DNA from: an uncultured Clostridium sp.
Lineage (GTDB): Bacteria; Bacillota; Clostridia; Clostridiales; Clostridiaceae
Length of the DNA stretch: 47,004 bases
NCBI GenBank assembly: GCA_900547475.1
Contig: URGW01000032.1
Span: 1-47,004, forward strand
Reading direction: 5' to 3'
Shown: piece by piece, positions 31,982 to 40,854 of the stretch
Numbering within the stretch: the stretch's first letter is position 1
Layout: the number at the start of each line of letters is the position of its first letter
Notes under the pieces: generated by a model
Seen by the model: the letters and a program-made list of their open reading frames with translations, nothing else
Databases searched by the model: none
What the model was told of the DNA's origin: nothing
Program-made: the position numbers and the translations under genes

Positions 31982-33133
31982 TTAATCTATAAGATATTTA
32001 GTATAATCACTTAATTTTAATGGATACTCTAATTTAGGTAATTCTACCTTTAATTCTTTAAACTCTCTTTCAAATAAGTTTCTATTATATAAAATCTTTT
32101 CCTCTTCTCCATTAAATGTTGCTGCTAATTCATTAAAAAAATATGCACATTTCATTTTACCTAGATTATAATAACAAACACATAATTGTAAACTTGGTAT
32201 CCATGTATAATAGTCTCTATTTGAAAGAGCCATATTATAACTATCTGGCCTTGAGTCCAATGCTACCCTATACCAAAATGAAGCCTGTTTAAAACTCTGT
32301 TTTTCCATATAATAATTTCCTAAACTACAAGCAATTTCAGCTGTTGGAGTATCTATCTTAAATGATTCAAATGCAATATCAGGTATTATATCCTTATTAT
32401 CTATTATATTTAATGCATTTATAATCTTTAAATATGCGCCCTTCACATCCTCTATCCAACCTCGCTTAGTGTTTATAAACTTTCTATATTGTTTTATAGC
32501 CTCATTGTAATATTTATTGTCAAATAACTCATTAGCATAATAATACATATCTCTTGGAGTAAATTTTTTATTATTTTTTTCCATGTCCTTAAATATTTGA
32601 AGATTTCTATCTGTATATTCTTTAACCTTTCCATGCTCAATAGCAAAATTCCCCTCAAGCCCTTTTCCATACACTCCTAAATATTCATGAACATTTCCTA
32701 TCCAAACAAATCCACATTTTCTTTTAACTATTCTATTTCTCCTCAATGACGTAGTAACCTTACCATCATTATTTCTAGCTAGTATATATTCTGCACTGAC
32801 ATAATCATAACTATCATCCATATTTTCTAAAAGTAATTTTATTTTTCTAATATCATCATCATTAATATAATCATCACCATCTAACCACATTATATAATCA
32901 CTAGTTGCTTTACTAAATGCAAAATTTCTTGCTGCTGAAAAATCATTTATCCATTTAAAATCATATATTTTAGCATTAAATTTTGATGCAATTTCCTTTG
33001 TTTCATCCTTAGAGCCTGTATCTACTATTATAATTTCACTTATAAATGATTTTGCCGAATTTAAGCATCTCCAAAGAGTTTTTTCTTCATCTTTCACAAT
33101 CATACATAAGCTTAAAGAAACTTTTCTCTTCAT
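31982..33133 (-). CDS. Family 2 glycosyltransferase with C-terminal TPR-like region
   Basis: This 383-residue protein starts with a GT-A glycosyltransferase domain. It has SLCMIVKDEEKTLWRCLNSA (about 8-27), IIIVDTGSKDET (about 34-45), NDFSAARNFAF, and the metal-binding MWLDGDDYI (about 82-90). The C-terminal part (about 190-340) has helical repeat spacing (YYYANELFDN, YYNEAIKQYRKFI, QASFWYRVALDS) typical of TPRs. This is the layout of SunS-like and related transferases that glycosylate peptides or proteins. No peptide substrate gene is seen nearby. The acceptor is unknown. Confidence 0.88.
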   Translation of the reverse strand: MKRKVSLSLCMIVKDEEKTLWRCLNSAKSFISEIIIVDTGSKDETKEIASKFNAKIYDFKWINDFSAARNFAFSKATSDYIMWLDGDDYINDDDIRKIKLLLENMDDSYDYVSAEYILARNNDGKVTTSLRRNRIVKRKCGFVWIGNVHEYLGVYGKGLEGNFAIEHGKVKEYTDRNLQIFKDMEKNNKKFTPRDMYYYANELFDNKYYNEAIKQYRKFINTKRGWIEDVKGAYLKIINALNIIDNKDIIPDIAFESFKIDTPTAEIACSLGNYYMEKQSFKQASFWYRVALDSRPDSYNMALSNRDYYTWIPSLQLCVCYYNLGKMKCAYFFNELAATFNGEEEKILYNRNLFEREFKELKVELPKLEYPLKLSDYTKYLID

Positions 33134-33159
33134 GTATCTCCTTCATTAAAATAAAAATT

Positions 33160-33203
33160 AATGCACATATTATAATAAGAAGCCTTATTATAATATGTGC
33201 ATT
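33160..33203 (-). terminator. Perfect 20-bp hairpin after the TIGR01906-like gene
   Basis: The arm at 33160-33179 is perfectly complementary to 33184-33203 around a 4-base loop. On the minus strand it is followed by AATTTTTATTTT. It separates two leftward genes and is the probable terminator of the upstream one. Confidence 0.82.
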
Positions 33204-33212
33204 GCCACCTAA

Positions 33213-33908
33213 TTATTTAATACTTATATTTTCCTTAGTAATATATTTTTTCTTTGTAATCTTAATAACTATAGATACTATTATAACTATTCCCAGTATT
33301 ACTGCTCCATATATCATAAATAAATCCTCAGGTAATGCATTTATTATAGGATCCATCTTCTCATCAAATACCCAATAATTATTTCTAAAAAATATCTTAT
33401 GAAATATTATAAAAGCTTTTGAAAAGTCTATAATATATGCTAATACTAATAATATAAAAAACATAATTAAAATGTTTGCCCCTAAGTTAAGATTACCTAT
33501 AATTTTTCTCATAAAATATTTGTGCCCCTTAACCTTACAAATAATACTATAAGCTAAATTACCTATTATAAAAATTAAAGCTATAATAATTAATAAAGTA
33601 AAAATTCTTTTAACTTCATAAAAATGTATCTTACCATAAGGACTCATAACAAAATTATCAAATTTCAATGTTTTTATAAATGGATTTTGAAGATAATTTA
33701 CTAGTGTCCCATAATCACTCATTAAATTTTCTCCTGAAACACCAGTAATATTAACTAAATCATACTTATCTATAATAAACTTATATATAAATCTAAGATT
33801 TAATGATATTATTGTAGCAATTGATATAATTGATATTGCAGTAAATATACTAGTTAATATTCTAAAAATACTATTTAAATATAATTTATCTCCCCTATTT
33901 TTCCCCAT
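33213..33908 (-). CDS. TIGR01906-family integral membrane protein
   Basis: This 231-residue protein has four to five hydrophobic segments (about 15-37, 100-122, 135-160, 190-215). Between the first two is an extracytoplasmic stretch with LMSDYGTLVNYLQNPF followed by MSPYGKIHFYEVKRIF, a pattern I associate with the TIGR01906 membrane family found in Firmicutes. No function is known for it. The ATG follows AAGGAGGAG. It is followed by the perfect hairpin at 33160-33203 and has no obvious operon partner. Confidence 0.75.
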   Translation of the reverse strand: MGKNRGDKLYLNSIFRILTSIFTAISIISIATIISLNLRFIYKFIIDKYDLVNITGVSGENLMSDYGTLVNYLQNPFIKTLKFDNFVMSPYGKIHFYEVKRIFTLLIIIALIFIIGNLAYSIICKVKGHKYFMRKIIGNLNLGANILIMFFILLVLAYIIDFSKAFIIFHKIFFRNNYWVFDEKMDPIINALPEDLFMIYGAVILGIVIIVSIVIKITKKKYITKENISIK

Positions 33909-33980
33909 AACTCCTCCTTAGAACTTATATCAATTTTATCACATTTATACTCATTTGTAATATCTTTAATTATACATATA

Positions 33981-34013
33981 AAAAATAGCAACTTTATTTA
34001 AGCTGCTATTTTT
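33981..34013 (-). terminator. Terminator of the hypothetical membrane protein gene
   Basis: AAAAATAGCA (33981-33990) pairs with TGCTATTTTT (34004-34013), downstream of the leftward gene ending at 34030. T-rich ends are present on both strands. Confidence 0.8.
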
Positions 34014-34029
34014 TATAATAAATATTTAT

Positions 34030-34794
34030 TTACTTTATAATTTCTAAAAAACATTTATCCTTAACTTTCTTATCTCTATTATCAAAAGGATTATTTATAA
34101 GAGCCTTACAATATAAGCTAGGATAATTTCTACTTAAATACTTCATATATTCGGCCCATTCTATTGTTAAATACTTATATACATCCATTAAGTCTTTTTC
34201 TATATGTTTTATTTCATATTCTTCGATATCTTCACAATATCTTGTATCCAATTCCTCTTTTAAGTGCATTATAGTCATTAACATTTCTGTAAATGTCTCA
34301 TGCTCTAATAAATTTCCATTAGAAATTAAATTAATAAGTAAATCCTTATTATTATCTAATCTATTTCTTATATCCCTTAAATTTATCTTATCTATATTTA
34401 TTTCGTAATCATATTGAAGAATATCCTCATGTAATTTTGCAAAGGATTTATCACACCATGTATCAGCAGTTATAGTTCTATGATTAGCCATAACTCCATG
34501 TGCATCTCCCTTTACTATATCAGATAATAGTTTTGTTCCAAGCTCAGTATAAAATAGTCCTATAAGCATATTAAGCTTTTCTAATAAATGTTCCTTTTCC
34601 CTTCTTTCAATCATTTTATCTATTACTATAGTAGTAAAAAATACTTCTAATGGAATAAAGGCTATATCTGCAACTAAGAATATCATTGTATGATGTACAT
34701 CCTTAAAAATTAAAACATGGATATAATGCAAAATTACAGATAATAGTATAAGTCCTATACCTATTAAAATTGTTTCTTTTGTTCTCTTCTTCAA
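34030..34794 (-). CDS. Hypothetical membrane-anchored protein
   Basis: I do not recognise the family of this 254-residue protein. Two hydrophobic segments lie at the N-terminus (about 8-30 and 37-60, the second containing FLVADIAFIPLEVFFTTIVI). They are followed by a charged linker (DKMIERREKEHLLEKL) and a mostly helical cytoplasmic domain rich in acidic residues and Tyr. The ending is basic. It starts at TTG 34794, six bases after AAAGGAGG. It stands alone between terminators. A sensor or scaffold role would be guesswork. Confidence 0.7.
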   Translation of the reverse strand: MKKRTKETILIGIGLILLSVILHYIHVLIFKDVHHTMIFLVADIAFIPLEVFFTTIVIDKMIERREKEHLLEKLNMLIGLFYTELGTKLLSDIVKGDAHGVMANHRTITADTWCDKSFAKLHEDILQYDYEINIDKINLRDIRNRLDNNKDLLINLISNGNLLEHETFTEMLMTIMHLKEELDTRYCEDIEEYEIKHIEKDLMDVYKYLTIEWAEYMKYLSRNYPSLYCKALINNPFDNRDKKVKDKCFLEIIK

Positions 34795-35006
34795 TTTTTT
34801 CCTCCTTTTGCTCTATATAATCTTTTGTTTTTATTAAACTATTTTACTAATATTTTATAGTATATCAACTTGATTTACTGTAGTAAAGGCTTATATACTT
34901 AAATCATTAAAAGTGCTGATCCAAATTACGTTGTAAAAACTAAAGTTTAACCTATAATCTTTAAACTTTTCTTTGAATCAGTTTAATTAAGTTTTATTTT
35001 AAAAAA

Positions 35007-35159
35007 CTATATCATATCATCTTCTTCTGAAAAAACTGAAAATACCTTTGAAGGATCAATTTCTAATTCCTCACAAGCTTCATTTAAATTACAGCCTGTC
35101 TCATCCATATACTTTGCTACGTAAGCGTTAACATCAATTTGTGAATAAACTTTTTCCAT
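35007..35159 (-). CDS. Small acidic hypothetical protein (50 residues)
   Basis: This short gene begins at ATG (complement of 35157-35159), seven bases after GGGAGGAAT, a strong ribosome binding site. It reads MEKVYSQIDVNAYVAKYMDE, then TGCNLNEACEELEIDPSKVF and SVFSEEDDMI. It is acidic, likely helical, and has two cysteines ten residues or less apart. The ribosome binding site, codon use and clean stop (TAG 35007-35009) support a real gene. Family and function are unknown. Confidence 0.72.
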   Translation of the reverse strand: MEKVYSQIDVNAYVAKYMDETGCNLNEACEELEIDPSKVFSVFSEEDDMI

Positions 35160-35500
35160 GATAAATTCCTCCCTAATTTTTCAAATTAATACTTTTCTAA
35201 ATTACATCATATATAATCTAGTAATTTCTTTTTATTATATATTTTCATTAATTAAAATATTACTATATTATTCTTATCTCTTAAAATCTAGTATATTTCA
35301 TAAAATTCTGATAATTATAACTATTCTATATTTTATTATTTTTTCCTTCTAAAAATAAAGCTATTTTTTTTATTTTTGTATTATTCTATAAAATTTATAA
35401 AACTCACATATAAGTAAATTTATCCATTATCCTTTTTAATATTATGATATAATATACTTTATATTATAATATTTACTTTAACATTAGGACGGTGAAGCAT
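35160..35500 (+). promoter_or_regulatory. Gene-free stretch upstream of the AI-2E-family permease
   Basis: These 341 bases are very AT-rich. A -10-like TATAAT is at 35448-35453, about 50 bases before the permease start, and the ribosome binding site AGGACGGTGA is just before 35496. A 64-codon plus-strand frame at 35158-35352 has no ribosome binding site and is rejected as a gene. I see no repeat or hairpin. Confidence 0.45.
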
Positions 35501-36679
35501 TTGAAAATACATTTTGATAAAAACCTATTAAAATATTCACTATACGTTACTTTAACAGCTATTGCTATTTACTTAGCTTTAACTATCATGTCCAATATAG
35601 GTACAATTTTCATCACTACATTTAATATTATTGGAGCTGTACTAAACTTAATTAAGCCACTGCTTATTGCTATAGTTATAGCTTATCTTCTATATCCTTT
35701 AACAAAATCTATAGAAAATTTTCTTAGAACAAATACTATATATAAAATAAAAAATCAATCTGTTAGAAGAGTAATTGCTATTGTGTTATCTTACCTTTTA
35801 ATAATTGGAATTATATTAGGACTAATTTGGGGTATTTATTTCATGATTGGTGGACAATTATCTAAAAATACAACACTAACAAATATAATGTCAGATATAT
35901 CTTCATATTTAAATACTAATTCATTTTCTACTTCATCTATAGAAGATACTTTAAAAAATCTCAATATACCTTTTATTGATAACTTAGAACCTTATATAAT
36001 TCAAATAGTTACTGCTCTTCAAAAATATATTATGATTAATCTTGGAGCTATGACTTCTAATATTATGTCTATAGGTAGTAGTATTGCTTCTTTCTTTATT
36101 GCTATTATCATAAGTATTTATATACTTAAAGATTCTGAATACTTTATTGATTTATGGAAAAAGCTATACTATTTAATTTTTAGAGAAAGTAATATCGGGA
36201 AAAAATTTTCAGAAATATTTAGGCTAATAAATGAAGTATTTTCAAAATTTATTCGTGGACAATTATTAGAAGCATTTTGTGTTGGTGTATTATCATCAAT
36301 AGCTTTGTCTATAGTTGGTATAGATTATGCTATTGTAATAGGGCTTATTTCAGGTATTTGTAATATGATACCTTATGTTGGACCTTTAGTGGGAACTATT
36401 TTAGCTGCAGTTATGGGATTATTAAGTGGCAGACCTATAAAAGTTATTTATGCTATTATTTCTATGCTTGTTGTTCAACAAATTGATAATAATTTATTGG
36501 CTCCTAAAATAGTTGGTGATAGTGTTGGCCTTCATGCTGTATTTACTATGATGGCAATTCTAGTTGGTGGTAATGTAGGTGGATTGTTAGGAATGTTACT
36601 TGCAGTTCCAGTTGCAGCTTCTATCAGAGTTTTATTTAATAAATGGTATTCAGAATATACAAACTCAAACTTAACATAA
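35501..36679 (+). CDS. AI-2E family transporter (PerM-like permease)
   Basis: This 392-residue membrane protein has about eight hydrophobic segments. The family pattern is clear in the C-terminal half: FIRGQLLEAFCVGVLSSIAL (about 257-276), then GLISGICNMIPYVGPLVGTI (about 290-309) and LAPKIVGDSVGLHAVFTMMA (about 345-364). Members export AI-2, act as Na+/H+ antiporters or have unknown roles, so the name should not be read as quorum sensing. The likely start is TTG 35501; the GTG at 35492 lies inside the GGACGGTGA ribosome binding site. Monocistronic, with a terminator at 36698-36734. Confidence 0.92.
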   Translation: MKIHFDKNLLKYSLYVTLTAIAIYLALTIMSNIGTIFITTFNIIGAVLNLIKPLLIAIVIAYLLYPLTKSIENFLRTNTIYKIKNQSVRRVIAIVLSYLLIIGIILGLIWGIYFMIGGQLSKNTTLTNIMSDISSYLNTNSFSTSSIEDTLKNLNIPFIDNLEPYIIQIVTALQKYIMINLGAMTSNIMSIGSSIASFFIAIIISIYILKDSEYFIDLWKKLYYLIFRESNIGKKFSEIFRLINEVFSKFIRGQLLEAFCVGVLSSIALSIVGIDYAIVIGLISGICNMIPYVGPLVGTILAAVMGLLSGRPIKVIYAIISMLVVQQIDNNLLAPKIVGDSVGLHAVFTMMAILVGGNVGGLLGMLLAVPVAASIRVLFNKWYSEYTNSNLT

Positions 36680-36697
36680 AATTAAATATTTATCTAT

Positions 36698-36734
36698 AAA
36701 ACAAAAAAGTCTGAAATTCAGACTTTTTTGTTTT
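36698..36734. terminator. Bidirectional terminator after the AI-2E-family gene
   Basis: The 18-base arm AAAACAAAAAAGTCTGAA (36698-36715) pairs perfectly with TTCAGACTTTTTTGTTTT (36717-36734). Confidence 0.92.
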
Positions 36735-36762
36735 ATCATTATGTTATTTTTCTAAATAAACT

Positions 36763-37011
36763 CTATAGTACACAACTTAAAAGCATAGTAGCTATTCCAC
36801 CTATAATTACCGTTTGTCCCATTTTTATATTATCAATCTTTATAATAGAATATATAAAACCACCTATTACTAAAAATACACCTGAACCTAATATTACATC
36901 AAAATATTGATTTAAATAACTCCTAGAAAGAAGAGCGCTAATAATCATTACTACTAATGTAATTACTACTCCATACCTTTCCTCTTTAACCCTTTCATTA
37001 CATTTATTCAC
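36763..37011 (-). CDS. Small hypothetical membrane protein
   Basis: This 82-residue protein has a short charged N-terminus (MNKCNERVKEERYG) and two or three hydrophobic segments (about 15-32, 41-60 and 65-82), ending in MLLSCVL. I do not recognise a family. GTG 37011 lies after GGGGAGAGAA and is preferred. An ATG at 37023 sits directly on AAAGGAG, too close for that site. It is convergent with the AI-2E-family gene and shares its bidirectional terminator. Confidence 0.65.
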   Translation of the reverse strand: MNKCNERVKEERYGVVITLVVMIISALLSRSYLNQYFDVILGSGVFLVIGGFIYSIIKIDNIKMGQTVIIGGIATMLLSCVL

Positions 37012-37182
37012 TTCTCTCCCCATCTCCTTTATTACTTACTCTCTAATTTATTATTTAAAACAACTAATAAAAACGTATACCACCACATCATTTTACCATA
37101 TTTTTACATAAATTAAAATACATATTATTTTTCGTAACAAAAATAAAAATATCATTTATTAAATGAGATTTACTTTATATAT

Positions 37183-37332
37183 TTAGTTAAATATTTTGAC
37201 TACTGTTCTTTCTCCATCACATTTCCATATAATTCTTTCTTTACATTTATCACAAGTTATAATCCCATTAGCTTCACAGCCTGGCTCTTCAAAAATTATT
37301 TCCCTACATTTAGGACATAAAACACTATCCAT
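37183..37332 (-). CDS. Small zinc-ribbon-like protein (49 residues)
   Basis: This short gene begins at ATG (complement of 37330-37332), six bases after AAGAGGAGA. It reads MDSVLCPKCREIIFEEPGCE and continues with CDKCKERIIWKCDG. Two CxxC pairs (CPKC and CDKC, about 20 residues apart) form a probable zinc ribbon; there are two additional cysteines. It ends with TAA 37183-37185. Such proteins often bind nucleic acid or a protein partner, but its function is unknown. Confidence 0.78.
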   Translation of the reverse strand: MDSVLCPKCREIIFEEPGCEANGIITCDKCKERIIWKCDGERTVVKIFN

Positions 37333-37670
37333 AATTAATCTCCTCTTATTGTTAAATTTATATTTATATAATTTTATTATTAATCATATATCTATTATTA
37401 TGCAATTATATTATCTAATTTTTAAATATATCTTTTGAATTATTATAAAACTATGTTATAATTTGCAAATAGGAATAAATTTCAAATAAATGCTATATTT
37501 TATTATACTATGATAATAAATGTATTGACATATTTGATAAATTTGTAATAAAATCACTATAAAGAATTTACGAATATTTTTCTTTTTACTACTAATATTA
37601 TTCGACCCATAAAAGAAAGGATGTGAATTTATTTCGTAGATATTATATTTATATTACGAAATTAAAGCTT
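37333..37670 (+). promoter_or_regulatory. Promoter and leader of the glutamine synthetase gene
   Basis: A promoter TTGACA (37525-37530), 18 bases, TAAAAT (37549-37554) gives a start near 37561 and a leader of about 110 bases to ATG 37671. The leader contains an AAAGG site (37616-37620) and a hairpin ATTTCGTA (37631-37638)/TACGAAAT (37655-37662) just before that ATG. The part 37333-37500 is AT-rich with nothing I recognise. Confidence 0.6.
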
Positions 37671-39572
37671 ATGATTGATAATTTACTTTACACTATACCT
37701 AAGGAAAATCACACAAAAGATCAAGTAAGAGAAATTCTATCTAAACATCCAGAAATAAAGTTTGTATCATTTGTTGGTATTGACCTTTCTGGAAATGATA
37801 CTGATGAAAAAATTCCAGTAAACTTATTTTTAGATGACTTAGATTCATTTCTACATGGAGTTGCTGTTCAAACAGACGGTTCATCAGTTGTTTTACCTGG
37901 AATTGCTACATTAAATAATGCAAAAGTAGATATGATTGCTGATTTAAACTGCAAATGGTTTGTTGATTATAATTATGATTTTATTGATTATTCAACAAAT
38001 AAACCTGTCGGTACTTTAAGAATACCTTGTTTCTTATATCACGATAATAAACCTGTAGATTCAAGAAATATCTTAAATAATGCAGTTAAAACTTTTAAAG
38101 ATAATTTATGGAATATTTTCGAAACACATCCTGAAGTATTAGACATTTATAACATCAAAAAAGATGATATTGATGAAATAGTTATAACTTCTGCTACAGA
38201 ATTAGAATTTTGGGTTAGAACCCCAAATACTGATGCTGAACTTGAAGAATTATCTACTTCTCAAGTGCTTCATGAACAATATTGGACAAGAACTAAAGGT
38301 AAAGTTCGTACAGCTCTAGAAGAAAGCTTATTATTAATGGAAGCTTATGGCTTTGAACCTGAAATGGGTCATAAGGAAGTTGGTGGAGTTAGAGCTAAGC
38401 TAGATGCTTCTGGTAACTTTGACCATGTAATGGAACAAATCGAAGTTGATTGGAAATATTCTGATGCAGTACAAGCTGCTGATAATGAATTATTTATAAA
38501 AATATTAGTTCAAGAAACTTATAGAAGATATGGATTGGATGTTACATTTATGGCTAAACCAATTGATGGTGTTGCTGGTTCTGGTATGCACGTTCACGTA
38601 GGAGTTAGCTTAAAACTTAAAAATGGTAAAAGAATAAACTTATTCCACACTACAAAAGATCACTTCTTAAGTGTTATTGGTTATGGTTCATTAATGGGTA
38701 TTCTTAAAAATTATGAGGTTATGAATCCATTTATCTCTTCAACTAATAACTCTTTAAAGAGATTAAAACCTGGATTTGAAGCTCCAGTTTGTATAGTTAC
38801 TTCTCTTGGATTATCTCCAAGTAATCCATCTAGAAATAGATCTATACTTGTTGGACTTATTAGAGATTTAGCTAATCCCCTAGCTACAAGATTTGAATTA
38901 CGTTCTCCAAATCCTCATTCAAATGCATATATAACTATTGCTGTATGCTATATGGCTATGCTTGATGGTATTCTTTATGCAGTAAATAATAATAAAACTG
39001 ATGACGAATTATTAGCTGAACTTTCTAAAGAGTATGGTGAAGAAGCAGATTACTTAGAAAAGAATAGAAAATACAGAGCTGAGGAAGATGTATTTGAAGA
39101 CTTCACTGAAGAAGAAAGAAATAAATATTTTAGTAAAGCACCAGCTACAATTTATGAAAATATTAGTGCTCTAGACAAGTATCCTGAAAAAGTAGAAGTT
39201 CTAAAGAGAAATGGTGTATTAACTGATCAACTTATTAATAGCTTTAGAATGGCAACTATTAAAAGATGGAAAATGGAAATATCTCATAGAATAGTAAATA
39301 AGTTCACTGCTGAAATAAGAGCTTCTAAGTGCCTTCATGATTCAAGCAAAGCTCTTGACTTAGATTTAACTAATTGGATGAGAATTCACGAGTTAAGACT
39401 TTATATAATGAAAGATACTAATTCTACTAAGAGTCTTTTCACAAGACTTAAAGATGCAATTAATGAAGATAATTTATCACTTGCTTCTGATCTTTATTTA
39501 GAATTAGAAGATAAAATGAGCTTATTAAGACATTTATACTCTTCTTATAAGAAAAACTTATTAGATATTTAA
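37671..39572 (+). CDS. Large glutamine synthetase family protein
   Basis: This 633-residue protein carries a complete glutamine synthetase catalytic domain: metal and ATP-site stretches ATELEFWVRTPN, GMHVHVGVSLKLKNG (about 307-321), NSLKRLKPGFEAPVCI (about 358-373) and TRFELRSPNPHSNAYI. An extra helical C-terminal region of about 150 residues follows. It is longer than GS type I (about 450) and shorter than type III (about 700). The role is presumably ammonia assimilation, though some members act on other amines. The start is uncertain: ATG 37671 has only AAAG upstream. A GTG at 37623 extends the frame by 16 residues but lies too close to its AAAGG. Confidence 0.88.
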   Translation: MIDNLLYTIPKENHTKDQVREILSKHPEIKFVSFVGIDLSGNDTDEKIPVNLFLDDLDSFLHGVAVQTDGSSVVLPGIATLNNAKVDMIADLNCKWFVDYNYDFIDYSTNKPVGTLRIPCFLYHDNKPVDSRNILNNAVKTFKDNLWNIFETHPEVLDIYNIKKDDIDEIVITSATELEFWVRTPNTDAELEELSTSQVLHEQYWTRTKGKVRTALEESLLLMEAYGFEPEMGHKEVGGVRAKLDASGNFDHVMEQIEVDWKYSDAVQAADNELFIKILVQETYRRYGLDVTFMAKPIDGVAGSGMHVHVGVSLKLKNGKRINLFHTTKDHFLSVIGYGSLMGILKNYEVMNPFISSTNNSLKRLKPGFEAPVCIVTSLGLSPSNPSRNRSILVGLIRDLANPLATRFELRSPNPHSNAYITIAVCYMAMLDGILYAVNNNKTDDELLAELSKEYGEEADYLEKNRKYRAEEDVFEDFTEEERNKYFSKAPATIYENISALDKYPEKVEVLKRNGVLTDQLINSFRMATIKRWKMEISHRIVNKFTAEIRASKCLHDSSKALDLDLTNWMRIHELRLYIMKDTNSTKSLFTRLKDAINEDNLSLASDLYLELEDKMSLLRHLYSSYKKNLLDI

Positions 39573-39575
39573 CAT

Positions 39576-39611
39576 AAAAAATGAACTGCTACTTTTAGCA
39601 GTTCATTTTTT
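39576..39611. terminator. Terminator after the glutamine synthetase gene
   Basis: AAAAAATGAACTGCT (39576-39590) pairs perfectly with AGCAGTTCATTTTTT (39597-39611). It lies between converging genes and works on both strands. Confidence 0.92.
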
Positions 39612-39620
39612 ACTATTACT

Positions 39621-40163
39621 CTATATATTTTTATGTATTCTCTCCATATAAAATGTAATAATCATAGTCATTGCATAATCATAAATCAGGAAAACTGGTT
39701 GTGCTACTATCCATAATATTATAGATGCAATAGTTCTACTTGAAGTATTAAAAAATCTAGATACTAATACTTCTAATCCAGCTATTATATTTATTCCTAA
39801 AATATTCTGCATTATTATAAAACCAATTATAAATGATATATTGAAAAATACCAGCTTAAGTGCTATTTCTAGCTTCTCTTTTCTTATTCTCTCTATAAAA
39901 TATTTGATTATTCCATATACTCCAAAGAATATAAAATATAAAAATGATATATTAATTGGAACTAAGAAAAAAGCAATTAAACTAGATGATATATACACAA
40001 AAATAGATGTTTGAATATTACTTCTTATAATACAAACCGGTATTAAAGACGATGCAATTGTTAATATTGCTAATGTACTTATTGGTATTATTGACGTTGA
40101 ATATAATACTATAGTAGTTAATGCAACTAAAATACCCCCAAGAGCTATATCCTTAGCCTTCAT
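39621..40163 (-). CDS. Hypothetical multi-spanning membrane protein (ECF S-component-like)
   Basis: This 180-residue protein has five to six hydrophobic segments and begins MKAKDIALGGILVALTTIVL. That start resembles substrate-binding (S) components of ECF vitamin transporters and related YbaF/ThiW-like proteins. No vitamin-binding motif is evident, so the resemblance is only of layout. The ATG follows GGGGGAGAT. It lies 13 bases downstream of the J-domain gene and may share its transcript. Confidence 0.68.
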   Translation of the reverse strand: MKAKDIALGGILVALTTIVLYSTSIIPISTLAILTIASSLIPVCIIRSNIQTSIFVYISSSLIAFFLVPINISFLYFIFFGVYGIIKYFIERIRKEKLEIALKLVFFNISFIIGFIIMQNILGINIIAGLEVLVSRFFNTSSRTIASIILWIVAQPVFLIYDYAMTMIITFYMERIHKNI

Positions 40164-40176
40164 AAATCTCCCCCTA

Positions 40177-40797
40177 TTAACAGCAGCCTATAAGATCGCC
40201 ACCAAAACATTCACACAATGAATCTAAGCAAACTAAGTTTATACAACAATCACAAGTATCCATAGTTCCATTTGATGTTCTATATGTTTGACTATAACCT
40301 CTACCCCTTGATTGTAATTGACTTAATGCTTGCCTATACTCAAAATTATTAGGATCCATAGCACATGCTCTTTGTATATTATTATAAGCTGATTCAAACC
40401 AACCTTTTGCCATCATAACATTTCCATATAAATAATGCCACTCTGCATCTCTTTGCTTTATTGCATTAAGCTTTGATTCTGCAACAGATATACTTCTCAT
40501 TTGAATAAGGCTTCTTACCTCTGCATAAATAGCTGTATTACTACTATATGAATTATATCCAGTATTATAACTTGCATTATATCCATTTGATGAAGAATTA
40601 TAACTTGTATTTCCCCCACCATTTTTTAACATATCATATGCCTTATTTACCTCAGCTAATTTTTCTTGTGCTAAATCCTTAAGTGGATTATCTCCATATT
40701 GATCTGGATGATATTGCTTTACTAATTTTCTATAAGCTGATTTTATTTCTTCTTGAGAAGCCCCTGGCTTTACTCCTAATACCTCATACGGATTCAT
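40177..40797 (-). CDS. J-domain (DnaJ-like) protein
   Basis: This 206-residue protein starts with a complete J domain (about 1-63): MNPYEVLGVKPGASQEEIKS, then the HPD motif in KQYHPDQYGDN. An Asn/Ser/Tyr-rich linker follows (about 65-95), then helical repeats (about 95-160, ESAYNNIQRACAMDPNNFEY) that look TPR-like. The C-terminus is cysteine-rich (CDCCINLVCLDSLCECFGGD). It would stimulate an Hsp70 partner on specific clients. ATG 40797 follows AAGGAGAG; an in-frame ATG at 40818 lies before that site. The gene is 57 bases downstream of the DUF5685 gene. Confidence 0.9.
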   Translation of the reverse strand: MNPYEVLGVKPGASQEEIKSAYRKLVKQYHPDQYGDNPLKDLAQEKLAEVNKAYDMLKNGGGNTSYNSSSNGYNASYNTGYNSYSSNTAIYAEVRSLIQMRSISVAESKLNAIKQRDAEWHYLYGNVMMAKGWFESAYNNIQRACAMDPNNFEYRQALSQLQSRGRGYSQTYRTSNGTMDTCDCCINLVCLDSLCECFGGDLIGCC

Positions 40798-40854
40798 TTT
40801 AAACACTCTCCTTATCATCTGCTCCCATTATAATTCATAAATCTTAAATATATC

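Noticed and set aside
35158..35352. 64-codon plus-strand hydrophobic frame
   Set aside because: No ribosome binding site, starts inside the opposite small gene's start region, and its composition is what AT-rich noncoding DNA gives.
36728..36910. 60-codon plus-strand frame opposite the small membrane protein
   Set aside because: It overlaps a better-supported leftward gene with a plausible ribosome binding site.
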